From contig JBAMJR010000350.1 in assembly GCA_038501785.1 (NCBI GenBank), positions 546,001-610,000 on the forward strand: a DNA stretch of 64,000 bases, written 5' to 3'. This document shows positions 11,401 through 23,400 of this stretch, piece after piece. How positions within the stretch are numbered: position 1 is the first letter of the stretch; each line of letters starts with the position of its first letter. Below the pieces are notes generated by a model that had not been told where the DNA came from, made no database searches, and was given only the letters and a program-made list of their open reading frames with translations. Made by a program: the position numbers and the translations under genes. Source of the DNA: Myoxocephalus aenaeus. Taxonomy: Eukaryota > Chordata > Actinopteri > Perciformes > Cottidae.

Positions 11401-14400
11401 CAACGCTGTTCCCCGCTGATTTATTACTTCATGAAAAAAGTCTGGATCTTCGATGTCGGGGCATAGATATTACATAGATTAGCTTTTATTCCATAAATGT
11501 TAGCTTCCAAACATATAATTCTTCCTTCCTCCTCCTTTTCTTCTCTTAACAAATGGAAGTTCAGCTTTTTGTGCACCAAAATAGCCACTCCATGTTTTTC
11601 ACTAGAGTATGAGCTATAGTATGCCTGGCCTGGCCAACCCAGTCGCTCCTCCAGTTAGCTGCCTCTGAATCAATCAAGTGAGTCTCTTGTATAAAAGCCA
11701 CATCGGCTTGTTGGGATTTTAGGTATAATAAACATGTTTTCCTTTTTATGATATTTTATAACCATTAACGTTCCAGGACCCTATCGTCAGACCCCTAGCC
11801 ATAGATTAACATATGGTGTTATACTCTCAATATCGAGATGATAGCTGGCACATGAGAGCAGTAAGCAAGAAATGAGGTGCCATCCAGCTGCATGTCAAAA
11901 CCCACGTAAACAATAACACACAATACAAAATAACCACACATAACACAACCTTATTCCCGACCCCTCCCCCGCTCTCACTCGGGAGAGATCCACCACCCAA
12001 AAGGACCCATGGGGCCCTGAAGAGGTTTGTTCTTACCTGAGAGGTGTGTTCTTACCTGAGAAGTTTGTTCTTACCTGAGAGGTGTGTTCTTACCTGAAGA
12101 GGTGTGTTCTTACCTGAGAGGTGTGTTCTTACCTGAAGAGGTGTGTTCTTACCTGAGAGGTGTGTTCTTACCTGAAGAGGTTTGCTCTTACCTGAAGAGG
12201 TTTGCTCTTACCTGAGATGTTGGTTCTTACCTGAAGAGGTGTGTTATTACCTGAAGAGGTGTGTTATTACCTGAGAGGTGTGTTCTTACCTGAAGAGGTG
12301 TGTTCTTACCTGAGATGTTTGTTCTTACCTGAGAGGTTTGTTCTTACCTGAGATGTTTGTTCTTACCTGAAGAGGTGTGTTCTTACCTGAGAGATTTGTT
12401 CTTACCTGAAGAGGTGTGTTCTTACCTGAAGAGGTGTGTTCTTACCTGAGAGGTGTGTTCTTACCTGAAGAGGTGTGTTCTTACCTGAGGTGTGTATTCT
12501 TACCTGAAGAGGTGTGTTCTTACCTAAGAGGTTTGTTCTTACCTGAGAGGTGTGTTCTTATACCCGAAGAGGTGTGTTCTTACCTGAAGAGGTGTGTTCT
12601 TACCTGAATAGGTTTGTTCTTACCTGAGAGGTGTGTTCTTACCTGAAGAGGTTTGTTCTTACCTGAGATGTTTGTTCTTACCTGAAGAGGTGTGTTCTTA
12701 CCTGAGAGATTTGTTCTTACCTGAAGAGGTGTGTTCTTACCTGAGAGGTTTGCCCTTACCTGAGAGGTGTGTTCTTATACCCGAAGAGGTGTGTTCTTAC
12801 CTGAAGAGGTGTGTTCTTACCTGAGAGGTTTGTTCTTACCTGAAGAGGTGTGTTCTTACCTGAGAGGTGTGTTCTTACCTGAAGAGGTGTGTTCTTACCC
12901 GAAGAGGTTTGTTCTTACCTGAAGAGGTTTGTTCTTACCTGAAGAGGTGTGTTCTTACCTGAAGAGGTGTGTTCTTACCTGAAGGTGTGTTCCTCCCTGA
13001 GAGGTTTGTTCTTACATGAGAGGTGTGTTCTTACCTGAAGAGGTGTGTTCTTACCTGAGAAGTGTGTTCTTATACCCAAAGAGGTGTGTTCTTACCTGAA
13101 GAGGTGTGTTCTTACCTGAAGAAGTTTGTTCTTACCTGAGAGGTGTGTTCTTACCTGAGAGGTGTGTTCTTACCTGAAGAGGTGTGTTCTTACCTGAGGA
13201 GGTGTGTTCTTACCTGAGAGGTGTGTTCTTACCAGAGAGGTTTGTTCTTACCTGAAGAGGCGTGTTCTTACCTGAGAGGTGTGTTCTTACCTGAAGAGGT
13301 GTGTTCTTACCTGATAAGTGTGTTCTTATACCCGAAGAGGTGTGTTCTTACCTGAAGAGGTGTGTTCTTACCTGAAGAGGTGTGTTCTTACCTGAGAGGT
13401 GTGTTCTTACCTAAAGAGGTTTGCTCTTACCTGAAGAGGTTTGTTCTTACCTGAGATGTTTGTTCTTACCTGAAGAGGTGTGTTCTTACCTGAGAGATTT
13501 GTTCTTACCTGAAGAGGTGTGTTCTTACCTGAAGAGGTGTGTTCTTACCTGAGAGGTGTGTTCTTATACCCGAAGAGGTGTGTTCTTACCTGAAGAGGTG
13601 TGTTCTTACCTGAAGAGGTGTGTTCTTACCTGAAGAGGTGTGTTCTTACCTGAGAGGTGTGTTCTTACCTGAAGAGGTGTGTTCTTACCTGAAGAGGTGT
13701 GTTCTTACCTGAGAGGTTTGTTCTTACCTGAAGAGGTGTGTTCTTACCTGAAGGTGTGTTCCTCCCTGAGAGGTTTGTTCTTACATGAGAGGTGTGTTCT
13801 TACCTGAAGAGGTGTGTTCTTACCTGAGAAGTTTGTTCTTACCTGAGAGGTGTGTTCTTACCTGAAGAGGTGTGTTCTTACCTGAAGAGGTGTGTTCTTA
13901 CCTGAGAGGTGTGTTCTTACCTGAAGAGGTTTGCTCTTACCTGAAGAGGTTTGCTCTTACCTGAGATGTTGGTTCTTACCTGAAGAGGTGTGTTATTACC
14001 TGAAGAGGTGTGTTATTACCTGAGAGGTGTGTTCTTACCTGAGAGGTTTGTTCTTACCTGAGAGGTGTGTTCTTATACCCGAAGAGGTGTGTTCTTACCT
14101 GAAGAGGTGTGTTCTTAGCTGAGAGGTGTGTTCTTACCTGAGATGTTTGTTCTTACCTGAAGAGGTGTGTTCTTACCTGAGATGTTTGTTCTTACCTGAG
14201 AGGTGTGTTCTTATACCCGAAGAGGTGTGTTCTTACCTGAAGAGGTGTGTTCTTACCTGAGAGGTGTGTTCTTACCTGAAGAGGTGTGTTCTTACCTGAG
14301 ATGTTTGTTCTTACCTGAAGAGGTGTGTTCTTACCTGAAGAGGTGTGTTCTTATACCCGAAGAGGTGTGTTCTTACCTGAGAGGTGTGTTCTTACCTGAG

Positions 14401-17400
14401 ATGTTTGTTCTTACCTGAAGAGGTGTGTTCTTACCTGAGATGTTTGTTCTTACCTGAGAGGTGTGTTCTTATACCCGAAGAGGTGTGTTCTTACCTGAAG
14501 AGGTGTGTTCTTACCTGAGAGGTGTGTTCTTACCTGAAGAGGTTTGCTCTTACCTGAAGAGGTTTGCTCTTACCTGAGATGTTGGTTCTTACCTGAAGAG
14601 GTGTGTTATTACCTGAAGAGGTGTGTTATTACCTGAGAGGTGTGTTCTTACCTGAAGAGGTGTGTTCTTACCTGAAGAGGTGTGTTCTTATACCCGAAGA
14701 GGTGTGTTCTTACCTGAGAGGTGTGTTCTTACCTGAGATGTTTGTTCTTACCTGAAGAGGTGTGTTCTTACCTGAGATGTTTGTTCTTACCTGAGAGGTG
14801 TGTTCTTATACCCGAAGAGGTGTGTTCTTACCTGAAGAGGTGTGTTCTTACCTGAGAGGTGTGTTCTTACCTGAAGAGGTTTGCTCTTACCTGAAGAGGT
14901 TTGCTCTTACCTGAGATGTTGGTTCTTACCTGAAGAGGTGTGTTATTACCTGAAGAGGTGTGTTATTACCTGAGAGGTGTGTTCTTACCTGAAGAGGTGT
15001 GTTCTTACCTGAGATGTTTGTTCTTACCTGAGAGGTGTGTTCTTACCTGAGAGGTTTGTTCTTACCTGAGAGGTGTGTTCTTATACCCGAAGAGGTGTTT
15101 TCTTACCTGAAGAGGTGTGTTCTTAGCTGAGAGGTGTGTTCTTACCTGAGATGTTTGTTATTACCTGAAGAGGTGTGTTCTTACCTGAGATGTTTGTTCT
15201 TACCTGAGAGGTGTGTTCTTATACCCGAAGAGGTGTGTTCTTACCTGAAGAGGTGTGTTCTTACCTGAGAGGTGTGTTCTTACCTGAAGAGGTGTGTTCT
15301 TACCTGAGATGTTTGTTCTTACCTGAAGAGGTGTGTTCTTACCTGAAGAGGTGTGTTCTTACCTGAGAGGTGTGTTCTTACCTGAAGATGTGTGTTCTTA
15401 CCTGAGGTGTGTATTCTTACCTGAAGAGGTGTGTTCTTACCTGAGAGGTTTGTTCTTACCTGAGAGGTGTGTTCTTATACCCGAAGAGGTGTGTTCTTAC
15501 CTGAAGAGGTGTGTTCTTACCTGAGAGGTTTGTTCTTACCTGAAGAGGTGTGTTCTTACCTGAGAGGTGTGTTCTTACCTGAAGAGGTGTGTTCTTACCT
15601 GAAGAGGTTTGTTCTTACCTGAGAGGTTTGTTCTTACCTGAAGAGGTGTGTTCTTACCTGAAGAGGTGTGTTCTTACCTGAAGGTGTGTTCCTCCCTGAG
15701 AGGTTTGTTCTTACATGAGAGGTGTGTTCTTACCTGAAGAGGTGTGTTCTTACCTGAGAAGTGTGTTCTTATACCCAAAGAGGTGTGTTCTTACCTGAAG
15801 AGGTGTGTTCTTACCTGAAGAAGTGTGTTCTTACCTGAAGAGGTGTGTTCTTACCTGAAGAGGTGTGTTCTTACCTGAGAGGTGTGTTCTTACCTGAGAG
15901 GTGTGTTCTTACCCGAGAGGTTTGTTCTTACCTGAAGAGGCGTGTTCTTACCTGAGAGGTGTGTTCTTACCTGAAGAGGTGTGTTCTTACCTGATAAGTG
16001 TGTTCTTATACCCGAAGAGATGTGTTCTTACCTGAAGAGGTGTGTTCTTACCTGAGAGGTGTGTTCTTACCTAAAGAGGTTTGTTCTTACCTGAGATGTT
16101 TGTTCTTACCTGAAGAGGTGTGTTCTTACCTGAGAGATTTGTTCTTACCTGAAGAGGTGTGTTCTTACCTGAAGAGGTGTGTTCTTACCTAAAGAGGTGT
16201 GTTCTTACCTGAGAGGTTTGTTCTTACCTGAAGAGGTGTGTTCTTACCTGAAGAGGTTTGTTCTTACCTGAGAGGTTTGTTCTTACCTGAAGAGGTGTGT
16301 TCTTACCTGAAGAGGTGTGTTCTTACCTGAAGGTGTGTTCCTCCCTGAGAGGTTTGTTCTTACATGAGAGGTGTGTTCTTACCTGAAGAGGTGTGTTCTT
16401 ACCTGAGAAGTGTGTTCTTATACCCAAAGAGGTGTGTTCTTACCTGAAGAGGTGTGTTCTTACCTGAAGAGGTTTGTTCTTACCTGAGATGTTTGTTCTT
16501 ACCTGAAGAGGTGTGTTCTTACCTGAAGAGGTTTGTTCTTACCTGAGATGTTTGTTCTTACCTGAAGAGGTGTGTTCTTACCTGAAGAGGTTTGTTCTTA
16601 CCTGAGAGGTTTGTTCTTACCTGAGATGTTTGTTCTTACCTGAAGAGGTGTGTTTTTACCTGAAGAGGTGTGTTCTTACCTGAGAGGTTTCTTCTTACCT
16701 GAAGAGGTGTGTTCTTACCTGAGAGGTGTGTTCTTACCTGAGAGGTGTGTTCTTACCTGAAGAGGTGTGTTCTTACCTGAGAAGTGTGTTCTTATACCCA
16801 AAGAGGTTTGTTCTTACCTAAAGAGGTTTGTTCTTACCTGAAGAGGTTTGTTCTTACCTGAGAGGTGTGTTCTTACCTGAAGAGGTTTGTTCTTACCTGA
16901 AGAGGTTTGTTCTTACCTGAAGAGGTTTGTTCTTACCTGAGAGGTGTGTTCTTACCTGAAGAGGTTTGTTCTTACCTGAAGAGGTTTGTTCTTACCTGAA
17001 GAGGTTTGTTCTTACCTGAGAGGTGTGTTCTTACCTGAAGAGGTGTGTTCTTACCTGAAGAGGTTTGTTCTTACCTGAAGAGGTTTGTTCTTACCTGAAG
17101 AGGTGTGTTCTTACCTGCCTTGTGTGCTGGTCATTCCTGCATAACCCGTTGACAGCACTTCAGCAGTACTTTAACAACCTTTCCCTGAGACTTAAGATTT
17201 GAAAGAAGAAAAAGAAGAAATTATTCTGGTTACTCCCCAACGTCAAGCCCAAGTGTGAAGTCCCATATCCAGTTGGAGTGCACACACTCATATGCTCACT
17301 GTGATTTGGGCTTGTCCTGGACTGTAGAGAAAATAATACAATAACATGGAGTCATGTCCTGCTCATGCTGCTCATGCTGCTCATGCAGCAATAAAGGTTC

Positions 17401-20400
17401 AACTGTCTGTAAATAAATGCAACATCATCCAAATAAGTCACATAATACATGTATGAACAAATATGTGGGAATTTATATTACTTTTACTTAAAACAACTAA
17501 TATTGTCTATATCTCCAGGACTCCAGGCTGAAGGAAACCACACATCAACAGGTAAATAGAGAAAGAAAAGAGAAATAAAGACTCAATGAAGCAGAATCAG
17601 AAGTCAACTTTTACTTTGATGTTTTCTTCATTAAATTAATTTCTTTACTGACGACTCTCTGCTTTCTATTCAGAACCTTTCAGGTTGGTGGGAGGAGCCA
17701 GTCGCTGTGCAGGAACACTAGAGCTGAAACATCAAAGAGACTGGAGACCAGTAGAGGAATCTGCGAGGAATCCAGGAAGTTTCTCTTACTGGACCATGAA
17801 GAAAGCAGCTGATGTCTGTAGAGATCTGGACTGTGGCTCTGCTGTTTCTGTGAGAGAGAGAGAAGGGTTCTCAAAGAGATATGTGTGGTGGATCAACACT
17901 CACTGTGTTTTCTTTGGATCTGCTCCGAGAGATTGTGTAAGATCACGTTACTCTTCCACCATCCTGGATCTCACCTGCTCAGGTGAGCCCATCAGTGCCC
18001 TCCTCTATGACAGTAACGTGTCCAGGTTGACACACATCACCAGCTAGAATGGCAGCAGACTTGTCTGATGAGCTGCTGCTCAGTAAACCAGGTGCTGAAT
18101 GCACCAATATGTCTTTATATGAGACCTCCATGTCTGCTGCTTCAGGAGTCCTCTGGTCCAACCAGCAACCAGCCTGAAAGGACTCCTCCTTTAGCTGGAC
18201 AGCTTTCTCATTCACTGGTTTCCACCAGCAGGTTCTTTGGTTCCCACCATATAGGCACCAGTGACCTACTGGTCACAACTTAGAGCAGCTCAGCTCAGCT
18301 GGGGCCTCGTCAGTATCTCCACACCGCCTTCACCATGAGACCCTCCTCAAGGAGAGAGTCTAGCCCCATCTCAGACTTTCGGGGTCATTTTATAAACAGA
18401 TTCATGTTCTGGGTCACAGATCTTCTAACACAGTGATTTTCAACCACTGTGCCGCGGCACACCAGTGTGCCATGAGAGATCATCATGGTGTGCTGTAGGG
18501 AAATGTCCAATTTCACTTAAAATCGGTCCCAAAAAAATATTATTTAGTTGCCGCAAATAATTTTCCATTGTTATGCGTCTGAGCCCGGAATATAGTGGCT
18601 GGCCTAGTCATTAAATACTCTTCCATGGCAGTAGGTAGCGCAATAGTTACCTATCACAGCGGTCCCCAACCACCGGGCTGCGGCTCAGTACCGGTCCGGG
18701 CGTCCTTTGGTACCAGACCGCACAGAAAAAATGAATTAAAAAAAAAGTTAATAAAAAAATCAAGGTCGGAAATGTTTTATTATGAAAAATGACCAGATAC
18801 ATCTGTCTGTAGGTAACCTCTTGAGGTTACGTCTGTATAGCCCAAACACAAAACTTCAAAGTCTGTTCAACTCTGCCGGTGTTCTGGATTAAAATCAAGG
18901 AAGAATATCTTGAGATCGCCAAAAAAGTTCTGAAAACCTGCCTCCATTTCCAACATCCTGTCTTTGTGAAGCAAGGTTTAAATTAAGCAGTAGACTGGAC
19001 ATAAAGGTTAAGTTACGGTTACGGAGTAGACTGGACATAAACAACACACGCCGGGTGTTATTGTATCCCATCACCCCGAGCTAGGACCGGCTCGTAGCAG
19101 AGAAACAATCTCAGAGCTCCGATTAATTCGGCGTAATGGTGAGTTGTATCTTTATGCACTCTAAATTGTCTTTATGCCGGTCGTATCACTTTATTACGTC
19201 ATATTTATTTAGTCAGTTTATCGCCCACACCGTAAAGGCCGCTCTGTGAAAATATTGTCTTACACGAAACCGGTCCGTGGCTTAAAAAAGGTTGGGGACC
19301 GCTGACCTATCATATATGCTGCATTATGCTACAATGTGACATTTTGTAACTTTTTTGGTTGCCGGTGTGCTCAAAAGGGTTGAAAAATACTGTTCTAAGA
19401 AACATAAGACAGAATGTTATTTACTGTCTGGTGTCTTTTATCTCTCTTTCATCTTCTCTCATCTCTCCAGACTCTGTCAGGCTGCTGAATGGGACCAGTC
19501 TGTGTTCAGGTAGACTGGAGGTGAGGTCTAACCAGTCTACCCAGTGGTGGTCCTCAGTGTGTGAAGAGGACTTTGACCAGCAGGATGCAGAGGTGGTCTG
19601 TAGGGAGCTTGGCTGTGGCGCTCCTTCAGTCCTCCAGGGGGCGCTCTATGGAGAAGTGGAGGCTCCAATGTGGACCAAAGAGTTCCAGTGTGGAGGCCAT
19701 GAGTCTGCTCTCCTGGACTGTAGAAGCTCAGGCTCAGAGAGAAACACCTGCTCACCTGGCAAAGCTGTTGGACTCACCTGCTCAGGTAGAAGAGGAGCTG
19801 CAGCTTTGATCTGCTTCATCTCTGTTCTCCTGGAACTCACTTTGTTCTTTACTGACGACTCTCTGCTTTCTGTTCAGAACCTTTCAGGTTGGTGGGAGGA
19901 GCCAGTCGCTGCGCAGGAACACTGGAGCTGAAGCTGGGAGACTGGAAACCAATAGATGACTTTTACTGGAGACCAATAAGTGGCTCTGCCTTGACCCTGA
20001 AGGAAGCAGCTGTTGCCTGTAGAGATATGGACTGTGGCTCTGTTGTTTCTATGAGAGAGAGAGAAGAGTCCTCAGAGAGATCTGTGTGGAGGATCGACCA
20101 TCCCTGTCTTCGCTCTGGATCTCCTCTGAGAGATTGTGTAATATCAGATTCCTCTCCCTCCATTGTGGATCTCACCTGCTCAGGTAAGCCCATCAGTGCC
20201 CTCCTCTGTGTGCCAATGTAATCCCTGTGTTTTGGTCCAGTCCCTCCCTCCAGCAGTGGATCTGTGTAGAACCTCTCTGAGGCGGCTCTATGCCCTCATG
20301 AGCTTCACCTGTTTCCTCGTTGTCTGCTTCAACGTGACCTGTGTTCATGTCTAACTCTCCTGCTCCGTGCTGCTGAGGTGGAGACATGTTGATCATCAAG

Positions 20401-23400
20401 GTCAAGGCCCATCTTCTAAGGTGTGGATACTTGTGTTCCATCAGTGAGTCCATAACTCTTCATCATCAGCTGTTCCCTTGATGTGATCTCATGTGAATCT
20501 GCAGAGAGAATCTCTCTCAGCAGCAGAGCTGTCCAGCTGGAACACTGATGCTATTTATAGAAGTCTCTGTTTAACAGTATGAAGAACCCGGGATCACCAA
20601 TCCTTCTCTTAGCTTCTGTCTCCTGGACATTACCCAGCATGCACCAGTCAGGCAGAGCTCCTGGACATTACCCAGCATGCACCAGCAAGCCAGAGCTCCT
20701 GGACATTACCCAGCATGCACCAGCCAGCCAGAGCTCCTGTATATTACCCAGCATGCACCAGCAAGCCAGAGCTCCTGGACATTACCCAGCATGCACCAGC
20801 CAGCCAGAGCTCCTGTATATTACCCAGCATGCACCAGCAAGCCAGAACACCTGGACATTACTCAGCATGCACCAGCAAGCCAGAGCTCCTGGAAATTACC
20901 CAGCATGCACCAGCCAACCAGAGCTTTACTGTGATGTATTATTGGTGGTTGTTGAAGTTGTTAAGGGATGTTTGTAGGAGCCGACATGTCAAAGTGTTTC
21001 TGTGTCCAGGGATGAGTTTGATGATCTTCCTCCTCTTAATGTTTGTGTGTTTGATGTGTTGTCACCTGGTGTTGAGTTGTATCAGGACACCTGTGTGGTT
21101 CCATTGTTGTAGAGCGGAGCGTGTTTCATGACATCTTTTATTTACTGTCTGGTGTCATTTATCTCTCTTTCATTTTCTCTCATCTCTCCAGACTCTGTCA
21201 GGCTGCTGCATGGGACCAGTCTGTGTTCAGGTAGACTGGAGGTGAGGTCTAACCAGTCTACCCAGTGGTGGTCCTCAGTGTGTGAAGAGGACTTTGACCA
21301 GCAGGATGCAGAGGTGGTCTGTAGGGAGCTTGGCTGTGGCGCTCCTTCAGTCCTCCAGGGGGCGCTCTATGGAGAAGTGGAGGCTCCAATGGGGACCAAA
21401 GAGTTCCAGTGTGGAGGCCATGAGTCTGCTCTCCTAGACTGTAGAAGCTCAGGCTCAGAGAGAAACACCTGCTCACCTGGCAAAGCTGTTGGACTCACCT
21501 GCTCAGGTAGAAGAGGAGCTGCAGCTTTGATCTGCTTCATCTCTGTTCTCCTGGAACTCACTTTGTTCTTTACTGACGACTCTCTGCTTTCTGTTCAGAA
21601 CCTGTCAGGTTGGTGGGAGGAGCCAGTCGCTGTGCAGGAACACTGGAGCTGAAACATCAAGTAGACTGGAGACCTGTAAAGGGTTCTGACTGGACCCTGA
21701 AGGAAGCAGCTGTTGCCTGCAGAGATCTGGACTGTGGCTCTGCTGTTTCTGTGAGACTAAGAGAAGAGTCCTCAGAGAGAGATGTGTGGTGGAGCAACTC
21801 TCTCTGTGTTCTCTCTGGATCTGCTCTGAGAGATTGTTTAACATCAGATTCCTCTTCCTCCATCCTGGATCTCACCTGCTCAGGTAAGCCCATCAGTGCC
21901 CTCCTCTGTGTGCCAATGTAATCCCTGTGTTTTGGTCCAGTCCCTCCCTCCAGCAGTGGATCTGTGTAGAACCTCTCTGAGGCGGCTCTATGCCCTCATG
22001 AGCTTCACCTGTTTCCTCGTTGTCTGCTTCAACGTGACCTGTGTTCATGTCTAACTCTCCTGCTCCGTGCTGCTGAGGTGGAGACATGTTGATCATCAAG
22101 GTCAAGGCCCATCTTCTAAGGTGTGGATACTTGTGTTCCATCAGTGAGTCCATAACTCTTCATCATCAGCTGTTCCCTTGATGTGATCTCATGTGAATCT
22201 GCAGAGAGAATCTCTCTCAGCAGCAGAGCTGTCCAGCTGGAACACTGATGCTATTTATAGAAGTCTCTGTTTAACAGTATGAAGAACCCGGGAGCACCAA
22301 TCCTTCTCTTAGCTTCTGTCTCCTGGACATTACCCAGCATGCACCAGCCAGCCAGAGCTCCTGGACATTACCCAGCATGCACCAGCCAGCCAGAGCTCCT
22401 GGATATTATCCAGCATGCACCAGCAAGCCAGAGCTCCTGGACATTACCCAGCATGCACCAGCAAGCCAGAGCCTTATTGTGACGTATTATTGGTGGTTGC
22501 TGAAGTTGTTAAACTCTTGTTAATGTAGCCGCCCTGCGGCTGTTATCAGACACGAAAATTTAAACTTTTTTTTTTAACGTTTCCTTAATTATCTCCGGAA
22601 CCACAGCGTTGTTTAACTTCATTTAAACTGCTTAAAATACCGCAACCCTTGTGAGAAGAGAAATATGTTGTAGAAAATAATTAAAGTAACCGTTAAATTG
22701 GAGTACTTACGTAATCTCCAACAACCCTACGTCACATGCCGCGGTGGCCCAAAACGGTTTCACAAGTACCCCTTACAACGTCGGATTTCACTAACAAACA
22801 CATCTATAAGTACCTGAAAGAACACAAAACGGCAAAAAGTTTAAAAAAAATTGCTTCCTCTGCACATTTCTGTGTGCTGTGCTCTTCCTATAGCCCTGAA
22901 GAAATATGCTCAAAAATCCTGGGAGGTGATGCGGGAAATAAGGTCCAGGGTCCAAAAAAGTTATAATAAAAGAATATTTAATAAAAAGTGATAGACAGAC
23001 AGCTTATGCTTTCGATCGAGCTCTTTTGGTCCACAGCGAACTTCACGGGCACGCAGGTCCGATTCACTCGCTAGCAGCCAGGGAGGAGAACGCTTTCTCT
23101 TCTACAGTTAATCTATATCTCCCAGTCATGGAGCCTAGAACCCTTCCTACTCATTAAAAATCCCGCTTTCACACCTCTGGTTGCCGCTTTTCCCGTCCAT
23201 TGGGCCGCAGCTAAAGTGACGGAGCTAGTCTTCCTCTTCTTCTTCTGACCGGTAAAGTCTCAAGAAGTTAATGTTCAACTCCGCCACCTCAGGCGAACAA
23301 GAGAACTACAATTCCTTAAAGCGGCAGTACATGCAGCATGCGGCATGCAATCTCTAACATTTCATTCACACATTAATCATTTTACAGTAAATATAAGTGA

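Noticed and set aside
12416..16192. Repeated short frames of the LPEEVCSYLR kind
   Set aside because: They appear only where several 20-bp units happen to keep phase (three 20-bp units restore the frame) and end when a 19-bp unit occurs.
12016..17117. CRISPR-like array
   Set aside because: Units are contiguous with no unique spacers, and the locus is in a eukaryotic intron.
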